Source: Isoetes taiwanensis
Taxonomy: Eukaryota; Streptophyta; Lycopodiopsida; Isoetales; Isoetaceae
Length of the DNA: 64,000 bases
Reading direction: 5' to 3'
Assembly (NCBI GenBank): GCA_021234155.1
Contig: JAJEKV010000003.1
Coordinates: 15,050,386 to 15,114,385 of the forward strand
Numbering within the stretch: position 1 is the first letter of the stretch; the number at the start of each line of letters is the position of its first letter. The position numbers and the translations under genes were made by a program. Of this stretch, positions 54,830 through 64,000 are shown one piece after another. The notes under the pieces are model-generated. The model was not told the DNA's origin and ran no database searches. It was given only the letters and a program-made list of their open reading frames with translations.

Positions 54830-56103
54830 ATCATCAATATAAATAACAGCAACAAGGAGGGAATCCTACCCAGGGCTCCGACTCATGGGGAATCGACTGA
54901 CGGCTTGGGTCTCCAGAAGTCAATGCAGACCGAATTCATGGCAAATGGATTGGGCTGGCATAAGAACATGGCTGTTGGGTAGTCCACTCCATCCGCCCCT
55001 CCCGTGCACACTTTGCAGAGTAGGTTGAAAAGTATTGGGATCTGACCGTACCCTGCCGGGTGCATAGCCAAAGGGGCTACTGCTGGGTTGCATCTCCCCA
55101 GTCCCGATGAGGCAGGAGGAGAGTCTCCTCCCCTCCAGAGGCATGCATGCCCATCAGAGGCGGCTAGAGGGCCACTGCCCCTATTCGACTTGAACCCCAT
55201 TGAAGGTGACGCGTCACCCAAGAGCTCATGCCTTGCCCACACGCAGTGGCAAACCATTAAGCCTAGCCCATTAAGATCCCCCATAGGCTTTACACACCAG
55301 AGGGATCAGTCTGTGATGGGACAAGTCCTCCTTGTCAACCGGTCTAGCCCCGCCACCCACAACCAGGCGGGCTCCTGTGCACGGGCCACATTAATTGCGA
55401 ATTAATGAGGCTATCTAGGATCATCTGCTACAGAGGCTTTCAGGGTCTCTACCCCCCCTTCCCAATACATAGGAGAACATAGAGTGAAATCACCATCATC
55501 ATCAAAGAATTGAAATGTAGAATAACATCTAATCTATCTACTTAAACATCCATAGTTAGGTTCTTTTGTTAGAGCTTGTGATCTCGGGATCTATAAAACC
55601 TCTAAGGCTGAACTAACATGCTAAACCAGCTCATTGCCAGACTAAAAGTCGGCATTGCACAACAGAATGACCATTTACCTGATCCCTGACTCGCTCCAGC
55701 TCCTTGGAATGCGTCCATGCCTTCGTTCAGGCTGAAGGCGGCTGCTTCTGGAAGATCTGTTGTGCAAATGCGGCTTTTCGATGCCTGGCAATGCGAACTA
55801 GGGTCTTGGCTTGGCCAGAATGGCTCAGGGAAACCCTAATTGCGAAAGAAGAAAAGGTTTGGGGTTTTCCCTTTAGTTCTTTATATATGAACTTTTAGGG
55901 TTAGGTTAGAAAGGATCCAATGGGTTATTGCCACTTGGCAAAGGGGGTTTAGTTGTATATGTGTAATGCACATGCACAACTCACGAGGTTGCCCCCTAGG
56001 TGCAGCCCTTTACGACTATCAAGTACTTGTCATGATGACATGTACGTGTGACGTGGCAGTATAATATACGTATTCGGATCGTATATTATGATGGAACGTC
56101 ACA
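54830..56103 (-). repeat. LTR of element 2 (family of element 1)
   Basis: On minus it begins TGTGACGTTCCATC at 56103 after a PPT and carries blocks matching the LTR of element 1 (GCAAAGTGTGCACGGGAGGG and gccgtcagtcg). CATATATAAAG near 55883 on minus could be its TATA box. The far end is not clearly defined: the family's CGTCACA end is absent, so it may be truncated near 54830. Confidence 0.78.
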
Positions 56104-56116
56104 TTCTCCCCACCTT
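56104..56116 (-). other. polypurine tract of element 2
   Basis: AAGGTGGGGAGAA on minus, adjoining the LTR start. A second copy of TCTCCCCACCTTGG lies at 56145-56158, a local duplication of the tract. Confidence 0.85.
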
Positions 56117-56681
56117 GGATTGATGCTGTCCTCAGCATCACGCGTCTCCCCACCTTGGGAAACCTGCATATCTGCAATACATTTGATGCATATAATTTTA
56201 CAACACAATTACCCCAAGGTAATATTTAAGTTTAATTTTTATAACACATCCTTGTTTAATATCATACTATGGTAAGGGAGTCTTTCACCCTCTTGCTTTA
56301 TCATCTATTATTCACAAAATTTTAAAGTTTACACCATTATTATAATCTATAAATTAAAATCCATTTGGTCTCCTTGCAACACATTATGACAAACAAATAT
56401 GTGTTTCAAGTCTTCGCAGTGCGATCCTCCTGTTCCTTAGATCATTCTATTGGCCTGCCGGTCCAACGCTATGTTAATACACATTCATTTATTATAAGAA
56501 TGGTTATTAGAGAACCACCCTTTTTAATTACAATTAATTTAACTATATGTACGCAAGACTAATCTCCCGGCGTAGGCAGAGGATGCTTCTTCCATCGTGG
56601 CCATGGGGACAACACCCTATAATGCCTAGGGACCTCTTATCTCTCAAGCTCGTCTATTTCCGTGGCATCGGAAGTAGACTT

Positions 56682-57290
56682 TTAATCTACCTTCCACTCA
56701 CCTATCGGTTCGGTGTTGACTACTTTGGTGACGAGTCGGCCCTTGCATTGCTCCATGAGTTGTGGGTACTGATTCTCAAGATCTATTTGTAGTGCCCACG
56801 TAGCGTCTTCCACTGGTAAATGTCCCTTTTCACTAGGTATTGGAGAATTGAGATCTTCTTGTCTTCTTGTATGATCTGACAAGAAGAACCTCTGGAACAA
56901 TCTCAAGGTGATCGTCTATCATTTCCAGTAACTTTGGTGTCTCCAATACTTCCTCTGGATTAGGAGTGTGTTTCTTTAGGAGACTTACTTGGAAAACACT
57001 ATGGATCTTCAAGTGTGCTGGCAGGTCCAACTTATAGGATTGGTTACCTACTCTTTGGTTATCCTGAATGGTCCAGCCCACCTTGGAGCAAGCTTCTTGC
57101 AATTGTCGATGCAGAGCTTCAGCCACTTTGTCCCCTAATCGCCGATGCTGTAATCGCCGATGCAAAGCTTCATCTATGCAATTGTCGATGCAGAGCCTCA
57201 TCTATGCACTTCTGCCGGCTTCTTGCTGCTAGAAGATATCTTCGTACTTCCTCCACCAACTGTTGCATGTCGGCTAGCATCCGTTAACGT
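56682..57290 (-). pseudogene. integrase tail and chromodomain of element 2
   Basis: On minus, SYKLDLPAHLKIHSVFQVSL and VLETPKLLEMIDDHLEIVPE (57040-56880) match the corresponding part of element 1. The chromodomain part HLPVEDATWALQIDLE follows in another frame (56820-56760), with a shift between. Upstream, near 57110-57206, the coding sequence is distorted by repeats of CGATGCAGAGC/CGATGCAAAGC. The remaining pol is missing or unrecognisable. Confidence 0.82.
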
Positions 57291-59010
57291 CTTAGATAAG
57301 CATTCCAGACTTGGACCCCTGCATGATCCCTGCTGGACTTCCTTTCATGCAATTATATTAATTACCTTACGATAATATTTTTTATACTAACATTATAGTA
57401 GTATTGGATATATTGCTTCCAATAGTATTATATTTAACTAACTGTTATATGATAATTTTACGACCTTTAAGATATGTCATCATACAATTATCGAGGCAAT
57501 ACTTATTTTAAAAAGTATTTTAATTATTTATCATATGGCTAGGGTTTATATCATCGGATCTAAGTGTTGAGCGTGTGACTCTCGCTCGCTACTTGGTTGG
57601 TGATGTATCAACCTTACATGTATATACTTTATATTTGCTATACTTATGGAAAGATAGACAAATTCTTATTATATTTGTCAAGACCCTATGAAAGTTACTT
57701 AAATGCCTTTGGAAGGAATTGCATCCTTGCGAAGGTTTAACTAAGATTTTATATAGCTTATGATACATGCCCTCATGGAGTGCTATTAATGCCCTGCATA
57801 ATAGTATACTTAAGATTATATAGTTTATGTGGTTATAAGGGGTTCACAACCCTGAATAATTTAATTAAGAGCTAGGCTACTAGCTCATTCCTAGGTGTGA
57901 ATGCAGGCAATTGATCATGGCGTAAGAAAATTATACTTTTCCCATCATGCATTCTATCTACACTTAGATGCAAAGCCTCTACCCACCTTAGTTGTCGCAC
58001 CCGCTAAGGCTAGAATACATCTCCCCATTGAGCCGGTGTCGACTAATTTGGAGACGACTTGGCCGTTGTATTGCTTCCATTAATTCGCTCCCCCGCTTTA
58101 GTGCAATTGGCTATCGCGTCAGTCTTGCATGCTGAAGGACACATAGACATTAAGCATCTATCCATCTTACGCTCTATCTGGTTTGGCTAGTTGCGGAACG
58201 AACTCTATTCTAAGGGTCGACTAATTTGATGGCGATTCAACCCCTAAGATGTAGGTAGGTTCAGTCCTAAGATTGAGCCCCCACTTTCTTCATAAGAAAA
58301 TGGTCCTACACCTCAATGTATCCTATCCCCTCAATTGATGTTGTCATAACATCTCATCTCTTCTATTTACCTTAAGAGGTTATATGCTTCTTATCTAACA
58401 CATTAATTTACTAGCCTTAGCTAACATATTTAACCGTTTATGATGGATGCAGCCATTATGTTTAACATATCTATCCCTAAGCGATGAGTTACTGAATTAT
58501 TTAAAACAATTCTAAATTGCAAGGTTTTATTATCATGACAATTTCTTTTGTCTCAAAAGACTATGTGATTAATGCACTTCTTATTTTTAGATATACCTTT
58601 CATGTATTATTCCATTTTATATTTTAGAGATCCCCCTTTCTTAGTTATTTACTCTCTTGGAATATTCCTATCAATTGAATTGATGTCATCATAACAAGTT
58701 GGCCAGACTTGTTAGATTACTTCTTTTCATTCGATTGGATTATTCCTTGGAGGTACTAGCTTTATACATGGTCAACAATTATCCTAATAATGATTCCTTC
58801 TTAGCGAGGTGATCAATCTCACCAAGTGGTTTCAATATGTTGGATGTCTGTTAACAATCGTGTATAATTTTAGTTACTCCTATGCATTTCCTTCCCAATC
58901 ATTGATGCTTAGTTCAACTTGGGGCAATCCTTTCACGAGAAAATCTGGAAACGCTTTCCAATCCCATTATGGATGTCATCATCCATAAGCCTATCATACT
59001 CGACGATATC
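57291..59010. other. AT-rich graveyard of element 2-like fragments
   Basis: On minus near 58090-58010 a broken phrase LMEAIQ...KLVDTG resembles the chromodomain end of element 2 (LMEQCKGRLVTKVVNTEP), and 58220-58260 has a weaker echo. Phrases like ttgatgttgtcataacatc (58330), ttgatgtcatcataac (58680) and tggatgtcatcatccat (58970) recall the pre-PPT sequence of the family. No intact feature. Confidence 0.45.
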
Positions 59011-59664
59011 TTTTTTTTTTTGAAGAACGACAATTTATTATCAAGGAAAATCAAGATACATACAAGAGATCTGTGACATGGGACTCAAAACCTAGAGGAC
59101 GAAATAGTCCACTAAGCAAAACCACCCATACACAGAGTATAATCATAATCCTTGTGCCACCTTGAGGCGTTTAATGGCCTCATCACCGTCATCATGTTCT
59201 ACGTCATCGAGATGATCATCAACAGACATCAAATTCTCATGCCATTGAATAGTGCGAGGCAGGATAGCCTCATGAGACGATATCACAGACTTCTTCCGCG
59301 CTGCCTTTTTCCAATTGACCTGTTGCCATGGCTCTTTAGCGCACTGAACATTAGGACCTTCAGCCATAACAACCTCAGAAGCATGAGAAGCAGAAGCTGC
59401 AACGTGGAGAGTAGTAGGAACTATAGCTGTAGCCAATGGTGCTAAGGATGACACCACCGGAACTGTATCTAGAGCATCTTCCATAGCCGAGGAATGCACA
59501 GCAACCGGCAAAGGTTGATCATGTATAGATGAGGCAATAATAGTGGGAGTTTGAACTTGGGAAGAATGTTGAACACATGCCTGAGACGCACGAGTACCTC
59601 GACGAAAGCTCCTCAACTCGACGTTATGATCGTAGCTCCTCAATCTTGCTCGCATCTCATCCAC
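59011..59664 (-). pseudogene. retroposed ORF with poly(A)-like tail
   Basis: An open frame of about 170 codons ends at 59143 and is followed on minus by about 120 bp and then 11 A (59021-59011), as in a LINE 3' end or processed retrocopy. The product is Ser/Val/Ala-rich, with a basic WKKAARKKS block and an acidic DDVEHDDGDE end. The start is not an ATG in the sequence. No motif recognised. Confidence 0.4.
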
Positions 59665-59699
59665 ACATTGCCTTCTTGAAGCAGCACGGTAACGTTATT

Positions 59700-62600
59700 T
59701 CGAGTTGCTTGTGACTCTGATCTCCTCTCGATGTAGAGGTCAACTTTCTTCATTAGAGGCTTCCCATTGATGGTGGTTTTGATGGCGTGGTTGACCACTT
59801 GAACCCTATTATGTTACTTCCCAAAAGCCTGAAGGTGGTTTCATTGACAAACATCCTCCACGTTGAATTCTTCATCTTGGCGGCTAAAGGATGCCTCTGG
59901 ATTCGATATTGCTGTGCCAACTCCATCCTTCGAGTCTTGTATCATGTTGACAGACAAGTGTTGAGGATGTTGCTCGCTTCACGCCTTCCAATTGTCTGAC
60001 ATCTCTTTTCTTTGATCTGTTATACTATGAGAGAGAGGGAATGACAAGGGGAAATATGCATGCAAGGCATTAGCTTACACTATTATAATTACAAATACTA
60101 TTAAAGCTATTAGGCCCCCTTGGTGTCTCCTCTCGAGGTGCACACGTACTCCATGGCAGTGTTGTCGATGTTCCTCCTAGTGCGCTGGTGTTGAAGATCT
60201 ATATCCTCTTATTTGTACGTCAGCTCGTGCTCGATTGGTAGACTCTTTGATATGTTTGAGCTCTCCAATGTCTGTCAGGTGCGGCACAACTTGCTTCTGC
60301 TTCACATGCTAACTAAGGATGTAAGGGTCGTTGATGCTTCGGCATTCCGGTCTACTTCTTAATCTTGTTGGCAATAGTTGCTTCCCCTTCACAATGTCTG
60401 AAGATCTTTGGAGGCGCCTCTTGAAGTTGCGTGCAATTCCTTTGGCTAGACTCGTAAGGAGTTGTTCTCTTCATCAGTTGCCTTTCTAATCGTCGATCCT
60501 TGGGTTTGCAAAGTTGCATGTAAAATGTCGTAGCTTGGTGAGGTTTCTAGCTAATTCGTCGATTCTTTGGCTCGGTTCTCCTAGCCGCTTCTCCATCGAG
60601 CTTCTCATCTTACCTGTTTGATCTCCTCAATTTGATGGCTTAGACATTATCCCGTTCTATGGTGCTATGCTGCCTTCTAGTCTTGTGGCACCTTCTAGTT
60701 GCACTTGATCATGCTCCACAGTTTTGAACCTCATGTTGATTGCTAGCACTTCTCCAGCCTCCTGTTTGTGGCCTTTGTTCCTCAATACATGTGCATCTTC
60801 CTGGCGAGTAAAGCCTCATGACTCTCCTCCGTGATTAGTTTGCTATCGGGGATGATGTACTCTTATATCTGCATAGCTTGACCCTTAAGTTGAAGAACTT
60901 TCTGCCCTAGATCTACTCTTGTCCTTGAATAGGCTGGCTATTGTCTTGAGCAACCTTTTTGCCGAAGGTGCTTTGATTACTATCCTTGTCATTAAGGTGT
61001 TGAATGCTTCTATCTTGGGTGTTAAGGTCCCTCGTGTCGAAGATAACTTTGGCTTCTTGTCTTCTAATTGTTGGTAGGAGTACTTGACGAAGCCATCACC
61101 TAGTTGTTGAATGAGCATAGTCATAACCCGTCGTTGTGGCGCCTTTCTTAAGTGTATCTCCATCTGGTATGCATGTTACAAACAGCACCATACAAGGCAG
61201 GATTATGGTCGTCAAGAGGTTGCCTCCTCAGTTGGCTCGTTGATGTCGGGTCGTCCCGAAGGATTCCTCGACGTCTGTCGGCTTGAGGTCGTGGCAGCAG
61301 TTTTTGAAGATGTCTGGTCGTTCCTCCTTCTTTTGTTAAGGACACTCGTGTCATTAGTGTTGCTGCTGCTACAAGAGGTAGAGTTGCATCCCGAAAATGT
61401 CGTCGTGCAAGCCTAGATGGTGCAGCGTTAAGGATCTTGACATGACTGGCATTATCTCTCATCTTGACATTGTGCTGGACGAGCGATCTTCTACTTGAGG
61501 CTGCTTCTCGAAGTGTCTAGAGTTGAAGCTTGGCTTGGGCTCTGGTCGTCTCTCTCTTATATTTGCTGTTCCATTTGAACACTTGCTCTTGCTTATACCT
61601 GTGGTTCTTTACTTCATCCTTTGGCAGTCGAAGCGATGGAGTTTTGATGCAAACACTAAACCCTAAAACATGATCCTAATTTTGTACTATGTGTGACCCG
61701 ATACTTATGATAGACATATATATAATTATATTGGGATTTTAATTCATCCACTTTTCTAATTTATAGAAGAGGATATGCTTAAGTGTTTATACTCTTTTAG
61801 GATTTTCCCTCCTCCAATCACGTTTGATTCTTCCGTTTTGTTGCATCTTCCTCGTTCTGCTTGACTCCGGGGTTCCTCTTGAGTTGAAAATGCCCCCCTT
61901 TAATGTGTTTACCTGTTATGTGGAGTGTTGTGACTGTTCAGCGTCCGTACATGCAGTGTGTCATTACAAGGTTGAAGATGTGTAGTGCCATTGATCGCTT
62001 GAGTACGATCACCTGGTTGTTGCAGTCGGGCATCCTTGCATGTCTTCGAAGCTCTGAGATAGCAATCATCGGGTAGACAATGTCATTTCTCGGCCGATTG
62101 AATTTTTGAGTGCGACTCCCGTTGCTTGGACTTTGCTTCGTTGTGAGATGCCTCCCCTATACCTGGAAATGTGATCGTCTCCATTGCACATGCCATCGCT
62201 CCTTCGAGTTGCCTTTGAGTGGTCTGTGGTTGTTGGCTAGGTCGCCTCCTCCGTCATTTGGGTCGGGTCTACTCGAGTCTTGAACTACTTGACTGAGGCA
62301 CTGGAATCATCCTTCCTTGGGTTTGCAGGCGTTTCTGGATCTGGAACTCTTGTTCGTACCGACTATCCTCCTCCTTGATCTTGTCTCTGATGCTGATATA
62401 TGCCTTCAAGTCGGAGATGTGCCTTCCCTATTATGTGTCTCCTCTTCTTCCTTGATCATGATCCCCTATTTTTGAAATCGATGAAGTCATTATTGTCTTC
62501 TTACTAGGGCAAGGGAGCTGGGAACTCGTCATGGCTGGACTTGGGTGTTCTGCAGTTGTCTAGCATTGTTGCGCCTTTTGTTGATGTTGCTTGACATCCA

Positions 62601-63180
62601 CTTGAGCGGCTTGGCTGCGAGATCGTGATGGTCTTCCCTCTGGTTTGTTTGCGCTCATGTGTCACTATGAATTGTCGTTTCGAAGGAAGATTATACTCTT
62701 TAACCCTAACTCGTGATGCTAATCTAGGCTTCCCCATTTGACATACTCTTGCAGCCTTATGTTTCCTTGCGTTCTTCCATTTGAACTCGTGTGTGTCGAG
62801 TCGGTGAAGGGGTTGAGATCTTCTTTCTGCTGTGAGCTCGTGGATGTGGTAGTCCGGTGCTTGATAGTCGAGAAGGTTCTTCATGCAGATGATTAACGTA
62901 TGTCTTCCATTTGATGAAGGTTGTTGATAGGCCAGTTGTGCCCTGTACTACTCTCTTCGTTTGTAGAGGTGTTTGCCATAGTGCTTCCTCTCTTGGATCT
63001 GTCTTTTCACTCTCCTCCCTTCTTTTGTCAGTACGTCGCCTGGGTCTTCAATGTCTTCAAAAAGTCATGTCCCTTGCTCTTCTGTGGTTCTAGCCTTGTA
63101 CTCTAAAAGTTATTGCTTCTATTTCTAAACAAACCCTAGTTTGGAAGGCAGAATTTAGGGTTTGAGAAAGTTTGGTCATT
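59700..63180. other. no supported feature
   Basis: About 3.5 kb of mixed composition. On minus between about 60930 and 60300 one can read longer coding-like phrases (for example MEKRLGEPSQRIDELARNL) broken by stops, and open frames at 61163-60885 and 62884-62504 are charged but unrecognised. It may be an old retroelement internal region. No LTR ends, PBS or RNA genes were seen. Confidence 0.35.
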
Positions 63181-63318
63181 TTGAGGTAGAATATAATATT
63201 TTTAACCTAATTTGAGATCATAAATGGATTCTAGACTATTTAATGGTCCTAGTGCAACAAATTTTCAGGCGATTTGGAGCTGTATAGCTCAAGTTATGAA
63301 GGTTCAAAGTTTTGACCC

Positions 63319-64000
63319 CTCACACAGTGCGCGAGAGGCCATTCCAAAATTTTTGGATTGGCCCTGGGCGCACTCTGTGAGTGGTCACCACCTGTTTAGG
63401 TCCTAGATGATTCTAAAAAGTTGATATGAAGGCCGAATCCTACTTATTTCTCAGAGTTGAGTGCCCTTAATTTCTATATTGGGACAAGTCTAGACATAGA
63501 TCAGTGGCCGACCACTCACATAGTGCACGAGAGGCACTTCCAAAATTTTCAGAATGGCCCAGGGTGCACTCTGTGAGGGGTCACCCCTTTTTGACTCTAA
63601 CTTTAGTTCTATAAACAGTTTCTATGTGTTAGAACATACAATCCTAGCTTAAATTCAAGCTCTAACCTACCCTGAGCTATCAGATTACTCTAATTATGCA
63701 TCTATCTAGGCCAACATGGGTCCACCCACTCACACAGTGCGCGAGAGGCCATTCCAAAAATTTCGGATTGGCCCTGGGCGCACTCTGTGAGGGGTTACCT
63801 CTTTTTGACTCCAATTTTCAATTTATAAAGAGTTTCTTAGTGTTGTAACATACAAATCTAGCTCAAATCTAAGGATTAAGCTACTCTAAATCTAGCTCAA
63901 ATCTAAGGATTAAGCTACTCTGCACTATCAGATTACACTAGTTATGCATCTATCTAGATCAACATGGGTCCACCACTCACACAGTGCGCGAGAGGCCATT
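63319..64000 (+). repeat. satellite-like array with hairpin core, runs off the window
   Basis: A core starting CACACAGTGC (variant CACATAGTGC) recurs at 63321, 63517, 63731 and 63978, with spacings 196, 214 and 247. Each core has arms CTCACACAGTGCGC / GCGCACTCTGTGAG and inner arms GGCCATTCCAAAA / TTTTGGATTGGCC, so about 65 bases can fold on themselves. In the last complete unit a 33-bp block (AATCTAGCTCAAATCTAAGG...) is duplicated at about 63850-63920. Confidence 0.85.

Noticed and set aside
55704-55898. 64-codon + ORF
   Set aside because: It lies inside the LTR of element 2, antisense, without protein features.
1-64000. tRNA, rRNA or snoRNA genes
   Set aside because: None seen by eye. The tRNA-like matches are the short primer-binding sites of LTR elements, not tRNA genes.

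Overview
The window looks like nuclear DNA of a land plant and is dominated by transposable elements. The evidence is Ty3/gypsy chromoviruses with chromodomains, an L1-type LINE with overlapping ORF1/ORF2, LTR elements primed by initiator-Met and by Gln tRNA, and one spliced host gene that reads as the plant nucleoporin NDC1. The lineage cannot be fixed from the sequence. A large, repeat-rich genome (a fern or another non-crop vascular plant) would fit, but that is a guess.

Layout. 1-6418: 3' part of a Ty3/gypsy element on + (gag, protease, RT, RNase H, integrase, chromodomain, PPT, 3' LTR), broken by in-frame stops and one frameshift. 6419-10980: mostly gene-poor, with one unrecognised minus ORF, a 355-bp foldback at 9589-9943 and a two-part relic ORF that may carry an integrase-type zinc finger. 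10987-32712: a scrambled cluster of one short-LTR (about 205-214 bp) chromovirus family, mostly on minus. It holds two gag-protease copies, one nearly intact pol, a tandem LTR-LTR junction, an inverted gag piece and a fourth copy with its own 5' LTR and PBS. A second, larger LTR element (17658-28336, LTRs of about 2.34 kb, tRNA-Gln PBS) is nested in the inverted gag and flanked by a perfect GGAGG target-site duplication. 33074-35205: the NDC1-like gene in four exons on minus, all introns phase 0. 36478-37003: a large inverted-repeat element. 37.7 and 38.2 kb: small tandem repeats.

39149-54820 is the most interesting part. It contains a decayed FCP1/HAD-like gene on minus (39.1-40.2 kb), a LINE of at least 6.4 kb on minus (42320 to about 49100), and then a divergent gene pair. 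On minus is an intact three-exon gene (49376-50782) ending in a ParB-like IDGQH domain. On + is a spliced reading frame (51395-54127) resembling plant transposon-associated proteins, followed by a transposase-like ORF with a Cys-x2-Cys motif. The introns of these genes, and the sequence between them, carry repeated short GC palindromes of the form TCGCGC-N-GCGCGA. I infer that 39.1-40.3 and 49.1-54.8 kb may be parts of one undescribed plant mobile element split by the LINE.

54830-57290: a second copy of the 1-6418 family on minus (LTR, PPT, chromodomain relic), with more degraded fragments to about 58.3 kb. 59011-59664: a retroposed ORF with a poly(A)-like tail. 59.7-63.2 kb: no supported feature. 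63.3 kb to the window end: a satellite of about 200-bp units, each able to form a strong hairpin, running off the right edge.

Only the NDC1-like gene is clearly a host gene. Apart from the ParB-like gene and the pol of copy A, almost every reading frame is broken. Some breaks in the 18-32 kb cluster fall at CAG/CTG sites and may be sequence-quality artefacts rather than biology.
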